A stretch of 64,000 bases of DNA from Zeugodacus cucurbitae (GCF_028554725.1 NC_071670.1:36016001-36080000); one strand, 5' to 3'. Shown: positions 38,001 to 49,155, counted from the first letter of the stretch. Notes: generated from the sequence alone by a model not told the origin. A program made the numbers and translations.

Positions 38001-41000
38001 GACTGCCTCTTTAGTCCACAACACATGAGTAGTACAATGTGTCAGCAGTATTTTTTATACATTGGTCGCATGTGTCGCGCACATAACGGTATACGTATAC
38101 TAACCGACACGGCTGTTTTTGAGCAGTAAGTAGCACTTCACTTTAGCACTGGGTGATTTTGTATATTTTGAGATATATATTAACAGTTTTCTTCTTTTAA
38201 ATTGCAGCCTGATAAATTTGGTGCGCAATACGGACCATGTCTGCTATGTGAAACTAACTGTCTCCGCTCTAGATTACTCGTTAGAATCGGTGACACCGTT
38301 AGAATCGGTGACACGTAAAGTGTTGGAGAGGGCTTTAACTGCTGCCAAAGTGCGCAGTGGTCGCTTGTATGCGACACAATTTTTGACTGTGCTGCTGCGT
38401 GCGCGTCTGCACAACTTCGAAGTCTGGGGTATACCATTGATAATACAGCAAACAAAAGATCCCGATCGTAGTGTAGTGTTGGCGGCGTTAGATGTGCTTG
38501 AAGAGGCTTGTCACGAAAAGGTGCGTACCCATGCCAGTTTAGATGCTAAAATAATAATAATACAATTTCTCAATATTTTTAGTATTATCTCGAAGAGATT
38601 GTTAGCTTGTGGCCAGATCTAAAATCACTGGGCGATGGTGGACGCCTAATAATGGCGCGCTACTATTCACTGTCGCGTGGCTTGAATCGTTTGCAGGCGC
38701 GCATACAAGAAGAGATTGAGTACTGGAAGAACGGCTATAATAAGCGGTGAGCATGCGCCAAATGCCTACTCTGTTTAATAATGCAATACTCACCACTAAC
38801 TCATGATTTTGTATTTGTATTTGTAGTTATGTTCTGCTTGTCGAGGCTAATACACATTCCAGTTTAACATTGCACATACGCAATGAAGATGGACATTATA
38901 GTCGCCGTAATTGCAATACCCGACCAATTATAATTCCGCCAAATATTCCACCACACCTCTACGGCCAAATGGTACAAACGGCTCAAGGTACAACAGCGTT
39001 AAGAAAATATGGTGATTTGCCGCATTTGGTTGACGTGATTAGTCGCGGGAAATGCTCAGATGATGCAGAGTGTTTGGAATTGAAGTCGGCCATTTGGGCT
39101 GTTGGACACGCATCAACACACTCGAATGGAATTGAATATTTCGTAGAATCAGGATCGAGGTAAGTGGAACGGCAAATTATAGTTTTTGATTCGCCAAAAA
39201 TTTTCTCTAATACAGAGTGCGTCATATTTTAATTTCTTAGTATAACAATAAAGTGAACATGATTGAAAATTCCATTTAATTTCTTCACTTTACAACATAT
39301 GAATCAATCAATAAAAAAAATTTCAAGACCCTAGATACCGAAATTGAGGACATTAGTGTGTTTGCTTAATTTTTTACCCCAAATATCTGAACATCTCCTT
39401 CCTTGATAATAAATATACATTATAAAGCCAAGCCTTAGCACTAGATCAAAAGGTACTAAGGCTATAGGTTGGCTTTCGTATATATCAGTCAATATTTAGA
39501 TATTTCAGCAAATTTATCTTGGATATACCTTTCCCAAGCCCCATTACGTGTGTAACGATTTTCTAGTGGACTTTATGTCAAATACATCTTAAAAATAAGT
39601 TCTCGTGTATAGATTTCCTCTTTTCTTGATATGGGGACAAAATCGGTCTAAAACTTTACCTAACTTCCATAACCCTAATACAATGAATTTTGTTTTGTTT
39701 GTTTGTTTTCATCCAATTTGTCTTTATTACATTCCAGAATCTATGAGAAATTGGTAATACTGGCAACTAAATGTGTTGTATACTCAATACGGGCCACTTG
39801 CTTTAATGTGTTGGGTTTGATCGGCGGTACAAACGATGGTGCTAATATACTCTACAAGCTAAGTAAGTACTTTTACAGTTGGTTATCAAGTGTTTAATTT
39901 AATTTCTGAATTGCTCTTCACCCTGTTATACAGATTGGTTGAGTGTGCGACACGATCGCAACACAGATTGGCCAGTGCATCAGCCGGAAGATTGGATGTC
40001 GAATAACTACACGCCGGTGCGGCATCACTATGAAGACATGCCACCATACAATTACACCGGCATTGATGATCAAATCGATGGCTCATACACCGGTAGCTAT
40101 TGGAATTTGCTCTTGAGCAGCAGCAGTACCACGGGTCATGATGGTGGCGCCGCTAGCGCTAGCTCCGAAGCGCCAGATGCGAACACCACAGCGGATAGCA
40201 GTAAAACATGCGATGATATTGCCATGGCGAAGCCACCGCAACCGCAACACCAACAGACGCTGCAGCAAACGGTTAGCGCCAAATCAAAAACTCTACCGGA
40301 AAGTACATACATGCGTCATGGCAAACATCAGCGCTCGTTGTCCGAATCGAAAACTACGGATGTGATTAGTCTTATAAGTGGCACTGCCATCGGCGCTATG
40401 GGTGTACCACATCCGGCGCATCGCATACGTTACAACTCGTGCACCGATTCGAATACATCGGGTGTGAGCAGTTGTGAGTCGGTGACCATGCGTATACAGA
40501 ATGTGGGGTGAGCGCTTGTTTGCATAGTTTTCTTTTAGTTCATTTAAAAATTTTGACTAGTTAATTTTATATTAATATAATCTTTTACCTTTGCAGTGAT
40601 TTTCAGCAATTTCCGCTGAGTCCTATACCGAGCATGTCGAATTTGGTTGTTGACGTGCAACCGCAAAGAAGTATTCTATTGCGCGGCACTTCCTTAGTGG
40701 GTGCTTCATATCTGAATACCTCACTCAGTCCGGCGGATATAAAAGGCTATGCGCAGCTGCGTTCATTGCGAAAATATTGCCGACCAATGGTCTCTGAGTC
40801 GGCGACAGACGTTTACGATATTATCGATCGCATTGAGTTTCTCTCACTTGGCTCCTCGGTAATGCGTCCACGCAAATCTTCCTTTGGTGAATCGCAGCGT
40901 CGCATGAAAGTGCGCAGCTTGGATCGGCAATCTTCGTTGCGTATACCGTAAGTTATAGAAAAATATATATATACATACATATATACAATATGGTTATTTA

Positions 41001-43766
41001 CAGGCGTCTCGACTTTGAGGAACTGCAGCAGGTACCATTGCCAACACTGGCGGCACCAAAGTTTCTAGCACAAAACGATTTGAAAGGCCCTTGCTATGCA
41101 GGTAAATTAAGGAGACTATTTTTAAAAAATATATGTACTATATTACTCCGATCCGTCTATCTTTTTAACCCCGATTAGTATATATTAACTATTCGGTGCC
41201 GAACGCTTTTAACGCTTCCTTAGTTGTTTATTTTATTTATTAATTTTATTTATTGACATCTTGAAACTAATTCCAACTATAACTTGCAGGTATTTGTCTT
41301 CCGAAGAATCTGCTTGATCTCTTCCCGACTCGCAATGTGACATGCACTTACGTCTCACGCGACATACAAGATCAGGATTTGATGGATATAAATTTGCTAA
41401 CCGCGAATCAACAGTTCCTGAACGATTCTCTTAACAATGAATGTGGTGACGAGTCTTCGGTTATATCATCGCTTTCGGACGTGTCATCGGTTAGTAAGCG
41501 TTCAAAATGGCTCGGCGCTAAGCACGGGCGCAACAATTGTCTCCACTGTTCACGTGCGCGACGCAATCGCACGCATACACAACGCCTCGATAGTGATGCA
41601 GCCGCCGCGAGTGCCGCACTTACCGCCGGCAATGAGCTTTATACCAGCAGTGGTACATTAGTTGGCGCCACAACAACTACACACGCCGTCACGCGTAAGA
41701 TCAATAAACAGCCACCAGCCGCACAACAACTGCCAAGCATACAACAACAGTCGTCGAAGTCACAAGCGCCACAGCAAAACGCGCAAAGCACCTCCACCAT
41801 ACAGCTGTCGGACATCTCGTTCAATTCGCCGGAGAGTATACTGAGCGAGGAGAGCATGCCCGATCGCCTGACCGCCAACATATTGTTCAACGTGCAACGT
41901 TTGGCAAATCCGGTCAGTGCGCGGCTGACGAAGAAGGCATTGCTGGAGCTGAAGCAGAAGCATCCAGCGGCCTTTCAAGACATTTGTCTCTATGCCGAGG
42001 TGTGTAAAACATTGGGACGCAGCAGTTATCGCATGAATGCGCGCCGATTTCTACAGGAACTCTTTCTCGACTTGAATTTCGACTCGTTCTATGCTGAGCC
42101 CTCAGACATATTATTGAAAAAGGAGAAGTATATGGATTTCGAGCGTGATCGCAGCGAGGTGGAGCGCCTGCATGAGCTGAGCGGTAGCTCGCGTGGTGCT
42201 AAAGGTAAGAGTGGTGCTTCCGCTGCTATTGCTGGTGCTATTGGTGGACACGGTGGTGAAGTAAGTGGCAGCACTACGAAGGTATTAACAACACAAACGT
42301 TAGGCGGCTTGGGTTACATGGCAACACACAAGGCGGTGACGCATCTCAGCGGGAAGCTGCAACCACTGGCGAGTGTTTACGAAGCCAGCTGTGAGAACCT
42401 GCTGCAGGATGGTACAACAAAGGCTGAAATAAATGTGAAAACGAAATTAAGAGGTGATAACAATCATGAGGACAAGATGGATGCGCGTGCCAAAGCTAGA
42501 GCGCTCGGCAACACATCCGCCTCGGTGAGCGTCACGTCGTCGTTGGGACGCGAAGTGCGTAATGAGTTGCGCATAACCTCCGACAGCGATGAAAGTGATT
42601 ATGAAGATACGAATCGTTCGACGCAATGGATTGCGGCACCATCGGTGCTGACCAACGACGATGTGGACGAAGTGGACGGCATTGCGATACAACGGTGTTC
42701 CATTACGCCGGCCTCTTCGACGACAGCGGCATTCTCCTGCAATACGACTGGCACAAACACCGCTTCCAGTCAACCGTTGATCAGCAGTAGTAATTGCAGC
42801 AGCGAACAAACGACGAATAGCAGTAATCGCAGCAGTATTTGTACGATATCGCGACAACCGACGATGGCCAGCGGATTTTCGGACAACAATATGGAACACA
42901 TTAGTATGAGCAACAACAACAATAACAACAACACAAATGTGAATGTGAACACCAGCTGCAGCAGCACGAATTTGAATGCGAACATAAGTACGAGTATGAG
43001 CAGCGGCAGCGTCGGCGTCGGCACGAGCATGGGCACCAGCAGTTGTGCAGTCAGCGTTGGTGGCGCCAATAACACAGGTGGAGCGAGCCTAATAGAAAAC
43101 CAAAACAAAAAGTATACACGCGGACGTTTTTATACGCTTGAATTGGACTTGAGTTGTACGAAAAATAAATTTCCCATTACAGATCGTAGCCGCAATAATG
43201 CAAATTGGAAAACGGAAAGTGCTGTCGCTGGCGCTGCCACTGCCGCTGCCGCTGCTACTACATCGTCTGCCACCAACATTGATGCTGCGATATTGCGACG
43301 TAGCAGCTATGCACCAGGTGTAGGCGAGAATGGTGGCCCGCTTACGGTAGGCGCAATAAAGCAATCACCTAATTCACTAACAACAACAAACACAGAAACT
43401 ACGGCAACTAGCTCCAGCAATACCAATTTCCACTATCGTGTTCCCATCATGCGGCAATCATACACAGCCGGCATTATGCCACAAATGCAATACATCCATA
43501 CCGAAGGTGGCGGCGGAGATTCAAATCGCATCAGCACTACTAACACTACAAATAGCAACAATAGCACTGCTCCCGTGCTTGATCCACTGAGCGCTAAGCA
43601 TAATGTTACTGCGTGTAATCAGCCGTCGACAAGCGCGACGAGTAGCGTTAATACACTAACGATAACCAAAAGCTTGGCGGCGTCACTGGCGAAGCCCATC
43701 GGTAGTTTGTACTGTGAGAAACGCTTGCAGGCGCTCAAAATGGACACAAAAGCAACTGACACATAA
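17058..43766 (+). CDS. rictor: Rictor, defining subunit of TOR complex 2
   Basis: Nineteen coding exons assembled with agreeing phases: 17058-17106, 33596-33812, 35350-35536, 35599-35957, 36029-36182, 36254-36358, 36424-36628, 36703-36906, 36985-37337, 37401-37580, 37917-38125, 38208-38520, 38583-38746, 38827-39159, 39738-39862, 39934-40507, 40597-40947, 41004-41101, 41290-43766; about 2218 aa. The N-terminal helical-repeat region aligns by eye with human RICTOR (QVRAAALRTIRYVL, DNMLRACLATLCEFAVLNP, HLSVRATVLVGKIL, GRLYATQFLTVLLRA, NWLSVRHDRNTDWPV). Late landmarks are NNCLHC at residues 1475-1480, matching the cysteine-rich zinc-site motif of mammalian RICTOR, and DICLYAEVCKTL...RRFLQELFLDL near 1625-1660. 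After that comes a long S/T/N/A-rich tail absent from mammals. Rictor scaffolds TORC2, which phosphorylates Akt. Exon 1 (16 codons) rests on phase, its donor and an MA-start like the vertebrate protein; it is the least certain exon, and the last exon could hide a small intron. Confidence 0.92.
17107..26384. other. Rictor intron 1, proximal part
   Basis: AT-rich intronic DNA with many ACATATGT microsatellite tracts (17900, 18340, 22040, 24870, 25380). No supported nested gene. A relatively GC-richer island at about 20130-20430 (CGTCGCCGTCATCATCATC onward) carries a 75-codon frame with no recognised similarity and could equally be regulatory or repeat-derived. A short (GT)n run lies at 25229-25243. 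Confidence 0.45.
26385..26654. mobile_element. Harbinger-like MITE (270 bp) in rictor intron 1
   Basis: The left end reads TAGCCTTTTCACACAG and the complement of the right end reads the same; imperfect inner repeats (ATTAGTTGATTAATTA against CTAATTGATTAATTA) extend the stem. TTA flanks both sides (26382-26384 and 26655-26657), a 3-bp TWA duplication characteristic of PIF/Harbinger insertions. No coding capacity. Superfamily assignment rests on the target duplication and on end sequence. Confidence 0.75.
26655..27967. other. Rictor intron 1, noncoding
   Basis: No gene is supported. The stretch 27000-27350 is less AT-rich and holds overlapping frames of 67-106 codons on both strands (27020-27340 plus; 26944-27147 minus) without recognisable motifs or splice context. 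Regulatory DNA or an old repeat is as likely as coding. Confidence 0.4.
27968..28600 (-). mobile_element. RNase-H-bearing non-LTR retrotransposon fragment (I/LOA/R1-like), 3' end
   Basis: On the minus strand the frame has IAGNSKADQLAREGT, the end of an RNase H domain with its final conserved Asp. It continues with LLSLSKAHLSAIIRVLTGHCSIGTHAVRL and a C-x2-C motif (CQICLEEPEEE), the typical region downstream of RNase H in insect I/LOA/R1-group LINEs. After 28209 the frame is broken, and homologous coding continues in another frame (RLKHLGRNIFCEPCEVT). A noncoding tail ends in GGTTAGGTTAGGTTAA as read on plus (CCTAACC on the element strand). The element is 5'-truncated and dead. Confidence 0.75.
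28601..29685. other. Rictor intron 1, transposon-derived spacer
   Basis: Apart from the mariner fragment near 29400-29610 the content is unassigned. A frame at 29124-29378 (plus) shows no recognised domain. A TA-rich microsatellite at 29665-29687 directly adjoins the 3' end of the minus-strand LINE and is probably its tail. Confidence 0.4.
29400..29610 (+). pseudogene. Decayed mariner transposase catalytic-domain fragment
   Basis: In one plus-strand frame the translation reads ATKEKSKQ, a stop where mariner transposases have Trp, then TSPKKVKSVLSVGKVITTFF followed by RYVFYINYMKESIDLY. This corresponds to the KEQSKQW...PKKAK...GKVM..FWD.KGI..IDYL region of mariner transposase. The second catalytic Asp of the W-D pair is replaced (R-Y), and a stop is present, so it is inactive. 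No terminal repeats were found; it abuts the RTE-like LINE. Confidence 0.6.
29706..30419 (-). pseudogene. LINE reverse transcriptase C-terminal region (longest open part of copy 2)
   Basis: 237 open codons covering the part after the YADD motif: DKTKYLLSSNK, VDNFVYLGTSI, RRITLANRCYFGLSRQLKS, the YGAEAWT motif, LRWLGHVVRM and RGRPPLRWKDQV. The true polypeptide would begin far upstream; the ATG at 30419 is internal. It is about 95% identical at protein level to the segment at 272-688, implying fairly recent activity of the family. Confidence 0.75.
30561..31157 (-). pseudogene. LINE reverse transcriptase finger/palm region (broken)
   Basis: Contains the palm block HHLFIDFKAAFDS (first catalytic Asp present) and YQCGFRPGKSTMDQIF, and stops at a TGA before the YADD block. 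The first ~50 residues are in a wrong frame relative to the RT: the matching upstream block (NNKAAGADGLPAELFKYGGEE) lies in a neighbouring frame at 31185-30967, showing a frameshift. Confidence 0.75.
31366..32559. other. Rictor intron 1, distal noncoding part
   Basis: No supported gene. 31380-31900 is less AT-rich with several overlapping short frames on both strands, none with recognised motifs. The rest is AT-rich unique-looking intron. Confidence 0.4.
32560..33480. repeat. Dispersed repeat, copy left of rictor exon 2
   Basis: Begins near AGCTAAGTCCGAGTGTACCCGAACATTTTTTACTCTC and includes short modules such as GAGATATGGCTTTTTACCC, AAATGGGCGGAGTCACGCC, AAGGTTTCTGGTGTTT and TTACATCCAAATATGCCCCT. 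The last modules recur in the same order and orientation at 34080-34350 on the other side of exon 2. This resembles a high-copy interspersed repeat common in fly genomes, but I cannot name the family. Confidence 0.6.
33995..34522. repeat. Dispersed repeat, copy right of rictor exon 2
   Basis: Same-orientation partner of the repeat left of exon 2: shared TGAGGTTTCTGGTGTTTTTCC, AGTTTACGAGATATGC and TTACATCCAAATATGCCCCTT. Its right end is GTTATGTGAACAAAACTATTATACTCTC...GTTGTGAGAGTATAAAA, an end motif familiar from abundant fly interspersed repeats. Confidence 0.6.
34523..35349. other. Rictor intron 2, remaining noncoding part
   Basis: AT-rich intron with no recognised element, ending in a pyrimidine tract and TCTAG acceptor immediately before exon 3. 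Confidence 0.5.
38281..38315 (+). repeat. In-frame 18-bp tandem duplication in rictor exon 12
   Basis: TTAGAATCGGTGACACC is repeated directly after itself, with a single-base difference at the end of the unit, giving LESVTPLESVTR in the protein. The flanking LTVSALDYS and GRLYATQFL blocks align with human RICTOR, which has about six fewer residues between them, so the duplication is an insertion in frame. Confidence 0.8.
39160..39737. other. Rictor intron 14
   Basis: 578-bp intron, GTAAGTGG donor and TTACATTCCAG acceptor. AT-rich, no element recognised. Confidence 0.6.
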
Positions 43767-46700
43767 ATGCACGCGAGTTGTAACTAAAATGGCCACCACA
43801 AGCACAGCAAACCAACTGACACTTCAGTTCCCTATTTTTTTTATTTACCCTGCTACTTCTGTTACTCTCCTAGCCGCCAACAGCAGTTTGGCATCGTTAT
43901 TATTTTTGAGGTTATGCTTTTCGCAATAGGAATTGAATTATGCAAAGTATGCGTGTGAGTAGACTATGTGATAAATAGTGATTTTCTTTAGCCAAGCAAG
44001 TCGTAGGGGTTTTGAAACATTTGGTGGTTAGTAGTGCATTTCGGTAATTGAAGTTTTAAAATGGCGTACACGATTCTTAAATAAGTTGCTGTGGCATATG
44101 AAGAGACTTTGAAATTGTTACCAATGCAACTTTATATATTTTTTCTCACTTTAAAACTATTTAAATTTGTTTAATTTTTTTTCGAAATTAGTGCAACTTT
44201 TTCGCGTAAGTTTAAAGTTTTCCGTAAATCCACTAAACAAAGAGTTGCCGAATTTCAATAAACTGTGTATTTATTATTTAAAAAAATGTCTTGAATCCAA
44301 TGCAAAGATAGAATTATTTAAAAAATTATTTTCAACCAGTACTTTGACTATAAAATGCAAAAAAATAAAAAATTAAAATTGTATTCCATTTTATTTGAAA
44401 AACAAAGATTACTAATGCTTGTGTTGCAAACGAAGATTCTAAAGTCTAGTATATGTATATACATATATACAAAATGTATCCCAAGCAATGAAAGAAAATA
44501 TGGAAAAAATTATAAATGGATTGTACAGTTAAAATATTATAAAACGAAAAAAATAACTTTTGATTTATAATAATTCATTGAATAATTGCTACGCACGTGC
44601 GTAAAACGAGAAAGAAAAACAGATCGGTTTTGTTAAGAAATTGGCGCCATGAGTGTTGTAGTCATAATTCGATGTAGAAAAATCGTAGGGATAAATAAGC
44701 GTAGGTTTTCAAATGAAATAGTCAAACTGCAGGAAAAGAGTGGGAGAGTGAGGACGTAGGCAACTATTATATGTAAATTGTACAATTCTCGCTGAAAACT
44801 GTTGGGTGGTACATACGAAAGATCATTTGTTTCTTAAATGGACGTTATATTTTCACTATTTAAGAATATTTATTATTATATTTACGGAATTCGTTTAACA
44901 GTTAGCTCATTTTCGAAAAATATAACCGATAATTAATGGTGAATAGTCCAATTTGTCAATGATTTATTTTTTGTTAATTTAATTTTCTGTAACACATACA
45001 AACTGCAAAAGCATATTTGATATTATGTTTTGCTTATCAGAATTTGCTTTAGTACCCTGCAATATTGATATTCAATAGCTTGAACTCTCCTAATTTTTAC
45101 TGTATAACAGTGGTTCCTCAATAAGATTTTGTAAAGCAATATAATGAATGAAATGCCTACATATTTGTATACTTTTGGTAGTGGCAGCAAATTATTTTTT
45201 TAACACGTCTTCTGATAGAGCGTTATTATAATAACTGTCTGCAATGCCATTAAACTTGAAGAGTGCCGAATCGAACAAACAACTGGCATAAATCGAGTAG
45301 AGAATTGTAGAAAGAGTTAGTTATTATACTAAACGAAACATGAAGGATATGAAATGTAAGCAAATAACTAATGAAAGTGGTATAATCGTTTTTTTTATTC
45401 TCTTAGTACTTGATTATGCCAATTTTGATTGATTTCATTTATACCAGTCGTATTTTTGATTCTGGAGACTCGATAACAGTTGTATCTCTCTTCTATTAAA
45501 TTAATCTCATTAAAGATGTATACTCGTTTTTGATCATAAAGGTACTCGATTATGCCAGCCTCTTTGAGTTATACCAGTTGTATTTTTGATTCGCCACTAT
45601 CCCAGTTTTAGAGTTGTATCTTTCTTTTATTGTATTCAGCCCAATAACTGCATTGTTGCTCTCCCTTTTTAATATTTTGACAAGAGAAGAGGGTTTAAAT
45701 ATTGCTGGCAGCGAAGTGGCGCATATTTTTATTTTTTTGGAAATTTATTTGGAGTGAGATTTACTCACATTCTAATAAAATAAATTTAACTTTTATAGAT
45801 TGACTTAAAATCAATTTATGATCTTGTAAATAATGTTTGTATATTATTTCTGGAACTTAAACATAAAATACAAACAAAAATAATTTCTTTTTTTATAAAA
45901 AAAAATCAGTCATCTTATAAAAATTAATTTTTAATAGAAAGCTCTCAACCCTACCAAAAGTACACAAATATGTACATAAACTTGAAAGTCAAGACTTTTG
46001 TGCTAACGATATATACAAACAAAAACACATACATACACACATCTATTAACTCACACATTATATAGTTCAATTCAAACGCATTTCTACAATAGTTAGTTAC
46101 GATTTTATTACAACAATATGCCGACAAACGAATTTCCTATTTAGTATATAAAGAAAAGCAACAAACACAAAAGACAACAAAAAAGCAAAAATATGAAATG
46201 AAATGAAATAAACTAAAGTGAACTGCAGCTAGTGGCATTTTCTGAAATAGTAAAGTAAAAATAAATACATACATATACATATAGATGGTATGTAGTATAT
46301 ATGTACAAAGGCAAATAGTTTGTAAAGCAATGAGAAAACTCATGCATACATACATACATACATACATATGTATATATAAAAGTGATAGAGGCAAAGAAAT
46401 TAACAGTACATAAGTATTAAAATATATTTTTTTTTTAACACATTTGCAATAATTTACCACAAATATAGCGAAATATAAATAATAGGAATTAATACATACA
46501 CACCAAAACTCTCAACTGCCACTAAGAAAATGAATAATTTCAACAAAAACAAAAAAGAAAAAATGAAAAATGTACGAAGATATTTACTTTATGTAATGTC
46601 TATTTTTTAATTCCTACAAATTTTATAGCGCCAATCGTTTAAGGGTTGTAGAAAGGTGTATATATATTATTAATTATATATTATATACATCCGTGTGCAA

Positions 46701-48452
46701 CTCTTAAGCTGCTACCTTTAAATAATTTTATTGTCCTCGACTCTCCGCAATTATGTACAAATGTTTATTCTGTTTTGCTTTTTCGTCTACGAAATATACA
46801 TATATATATTTTCTAAAATATTTATGTATTCACAATTAATTTTGCTTATTTACATATGAGTTCCTTTGAGTAACACGAACTAGTACCATAAAACATGCAT
46901 ACATACATACATGCACCACTCAAGTGCAGCTAGCTTAGTTTTAAATTAATAATAATAATAATTAAAAGCAAACAACAACAACAAAATACAAATTAAATAA
47001 ACAATGTAACTGCATTTGTGTTTCCTATTACAACTACAAACATATATACATACATACTATAAATACAACAAATACAAGTGTACTAGTTAATTTACATATT
47101 TAGTAGCTAAATGAATTTAGTAATTTATACGAGTTTGTTTTTAATCTATTCTAGTATTTACTTGTTCAATAAGTTAGCATATGCGACATTTTCCAACGAT
47201 TTTGTAAAATTTTTCGTAAACATTAGTTGAAACGATATGAAAAGTGTAATCAAAAAATGTTTGGGTGTCTACCATTGACTTACCCTTAGTGAAATACGAT
47301 TACTTACGTACAGCTAATACGATGTGTATGCTATTCGCGTCGGCATAAACGGAAGTGACTCGTGTTTTTAAGCGACTAAGGACTTTCACGCCGACTGTCA
47401 TTTCACAAAACATCAACAACAACAATTTTATAACGTTATAACAACAACAACAACATACTTATGATGGACATTACGTTTACATAAGAAATGTATGCGATTT
47501 CTAGCATTTCTGCAATTTTAATTGACTTTTTTCTGTATTCACACACACACATGCATACATACAAACACAAAATATATTTTGAAATCAACACACTTACCTT
47601 TTGGCATACGTTCAACTAATTATGAAATTGGTATTAAGTTTTTCGCGTAAATTAGGTCTTAGCCGTAAGCAAAACAGAATAAATGCAACTATTACACATT
47701 AATTATGACTCTATGCGTGAAGTGAGGTTAGTTTTTAGTTTGTTAGTTGAACATACATACATACATACATAAATATGTATACAAATATGTAACAACACAA
47801 TACCAACTGACAAGAAGTTATGTATATTAAAGTAAGCAAATTAAATTACAACAAAAAAACACAACAACAATCGTTTAGCATTAAGCGTAGTTCGAAAATA
47901 AATATGCAATGAGATGAAGTAGAAATTGAAAAAAGAAAAAACAAAAGCGATTGATCGAATCTTAACATTAATTAAGCACTTATATAACTATGTATTATTA
48001 TGAATCTAATACATACATATATATTATGTAATATATATATACCTATATATATATAATTTATAGCCTGCTATGAACGCCAGCGTAGGCCCATTGTAACAAT
48101 AGTTTAAAGCGTTATCCTAATAGTTATTTAAAACACGTCAAGCTGTATTTGTAGCGCAGCAAAGACCTACAGAAATAAGTATATATATATATATATATGA
48201 ACTATATACATACATAACTACCTAGTAATACGCTAAAAGAAATCAATTCATATTTATTATTTCACAACTAAACTAACTGTACAATATTTAGGTGATCTAT
48301 GAACTAAAGAAAAAAGTAATAAATACATACATACATATATATAAGTTATAAGTGAAATACATTGCGTTAACGCAAACAGAAAATTACCGAAACTTTGTGT
48401 ATTATTCAATTTTTTTTTTTTAATATTGTATTATACCATAAATAGGGTGATA
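43767..48452. other. Rictor 3' flank / probable long 3' UTR and intergenic DNA
   Basis: No coding exon. The first part is the rictor 3' UTR of unknown length, with many AATAAA-like sites. From about 45960 on it is dense in CATA/TATG and CAACAA runs (for example 46345-46370, 47755-47770, 48000-48050, a pure (TA)n at about 48179-48198). The A- and CAA-rich composition from 46480 to 48380 could be an extended 3' UTR but cannot be proven from sequence. Confidence 0.45.
45408..45650. repeat. Diverged tandem duplication, two units of about 110-130 bp
   Basis: Unit 1 begins TACTTGATTATGCCA (45408) and unit 2 begins TACTCGATTATGCCA (45542). Both continue with TATACCAGT-GTATTTTTGATTC, CAGTT and TTGTATCT-TCTT-TATT in the same order. 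Noncoding. Confidence 0.65.
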
Positions 48453-49155
48453 CGAGGGCTGCTATATATATTTCTGGCCCAATAATGAAAATAGGAATAT
48501 TTATCAACGAAAATGGTTTTATTGTTTTTCAAAATATTCTCCATCAAGATTTATATACTTTTGCATGCGCTCAAACCAATTTTCGAAGCACTTTTTTTGA
48601 GCCAAAGTCAAATTGTGGGGGATCCAACGAGAACAAACCTTTTTTACGGCCAGGTGTTCATGCAATATCGAATGTATGCTGGTGGGAGAAATGCACAGGC
48701 AAGCCTCTATCTGAAGGTATGTTACATGACGGTCTTGCATTATCAGTTCACGTACGGCATCGATGTTTTCTGGCACAACGGCTGTTTTTGGACGCCCTTC
48801 ACGGAATTCGTCTTTGAGCGAGCGTCGGCCACGATTGAATTCGTTGCACCATCCAGTACTATAAGATGGTGCTTCATAGTCATACAAAGATTTTAGTTCA
48901 TCGATGCACTCTTGTCGCGATAATCCACGTCGAAAGTTGTGAAAAATGATCGCACAAAAATGTTCACGAGTTAATTCCATTTTTTGGCCGAGATGAATTT
49001 TTTAATTCCCTGTAAATAAAACAATTCACGATTAAATGACAAAACGTTCTGAGTGATGTTATGCTAAAAAATGTCAAACTTTCCAATGGAAATGTCAGAT
49101 TGAACCTGGCAACACTTAGTGTTCCCTACGCCAGAAATATATATAGCAGCCCTCA
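48453..49155 (-). mobile_element. Mariner-family deletion derivative with intact ends (703 bp)
   Basis: Terminal inverted repeats of about 27 bp: the left end reads GAGGGCTGCTATATATATTTCTGGC from 48454 and the right end is its complement. TA lies on both sides (48451-48452 and 49156-49157), as expected for mariner. The interior encodes a mariner transposase on the minus strand with most of the catalytic domain deleted. An RTE-like LINE fragment follows just 50 bp to the right. Confidence 0.88.
48519..48980 (-). pseudogene. Internally deleted mariner transposase, open 153-aa frame
   Basis: The frame is open from MELTREHFCAIIF to GEYFEKQ. Residues 1-110 are the mariner N-terminus: a first helix-turn-helix (NFRRGLSRQECIDELKSLY), a GRP linker (FREGRPKTAVVPENI) and a second helix-turn-helix (RHVTYLQIEACLCISPTSIHSILHEHLAVKKV), then SRWIPHNLTLAQKK. 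After AQKK the sequence jumps directly to the normal C-terminus, CFENWFERMQKYINLDGEYFEKQ, so the whole DD34D catalytic core is missing but the join is in frame. It could still bind transposon ends if expressed; catalysis is impossible. A small deletion (YSTGWCNEF) lies within the first DNA-binding part. Confidence 0.85.

Noticed and set aside
42447..42899. 150-aa minus-strand frame inside rictor
   Set aside because: It is the shadow of the low-complexity rictor coding sequence in the opposite strand.
46137..46460. 107-aa minus-strand frame
   Set aside because: It is a hydrophobic translation of CATA/TATG and A-rich repeats without homology signals.
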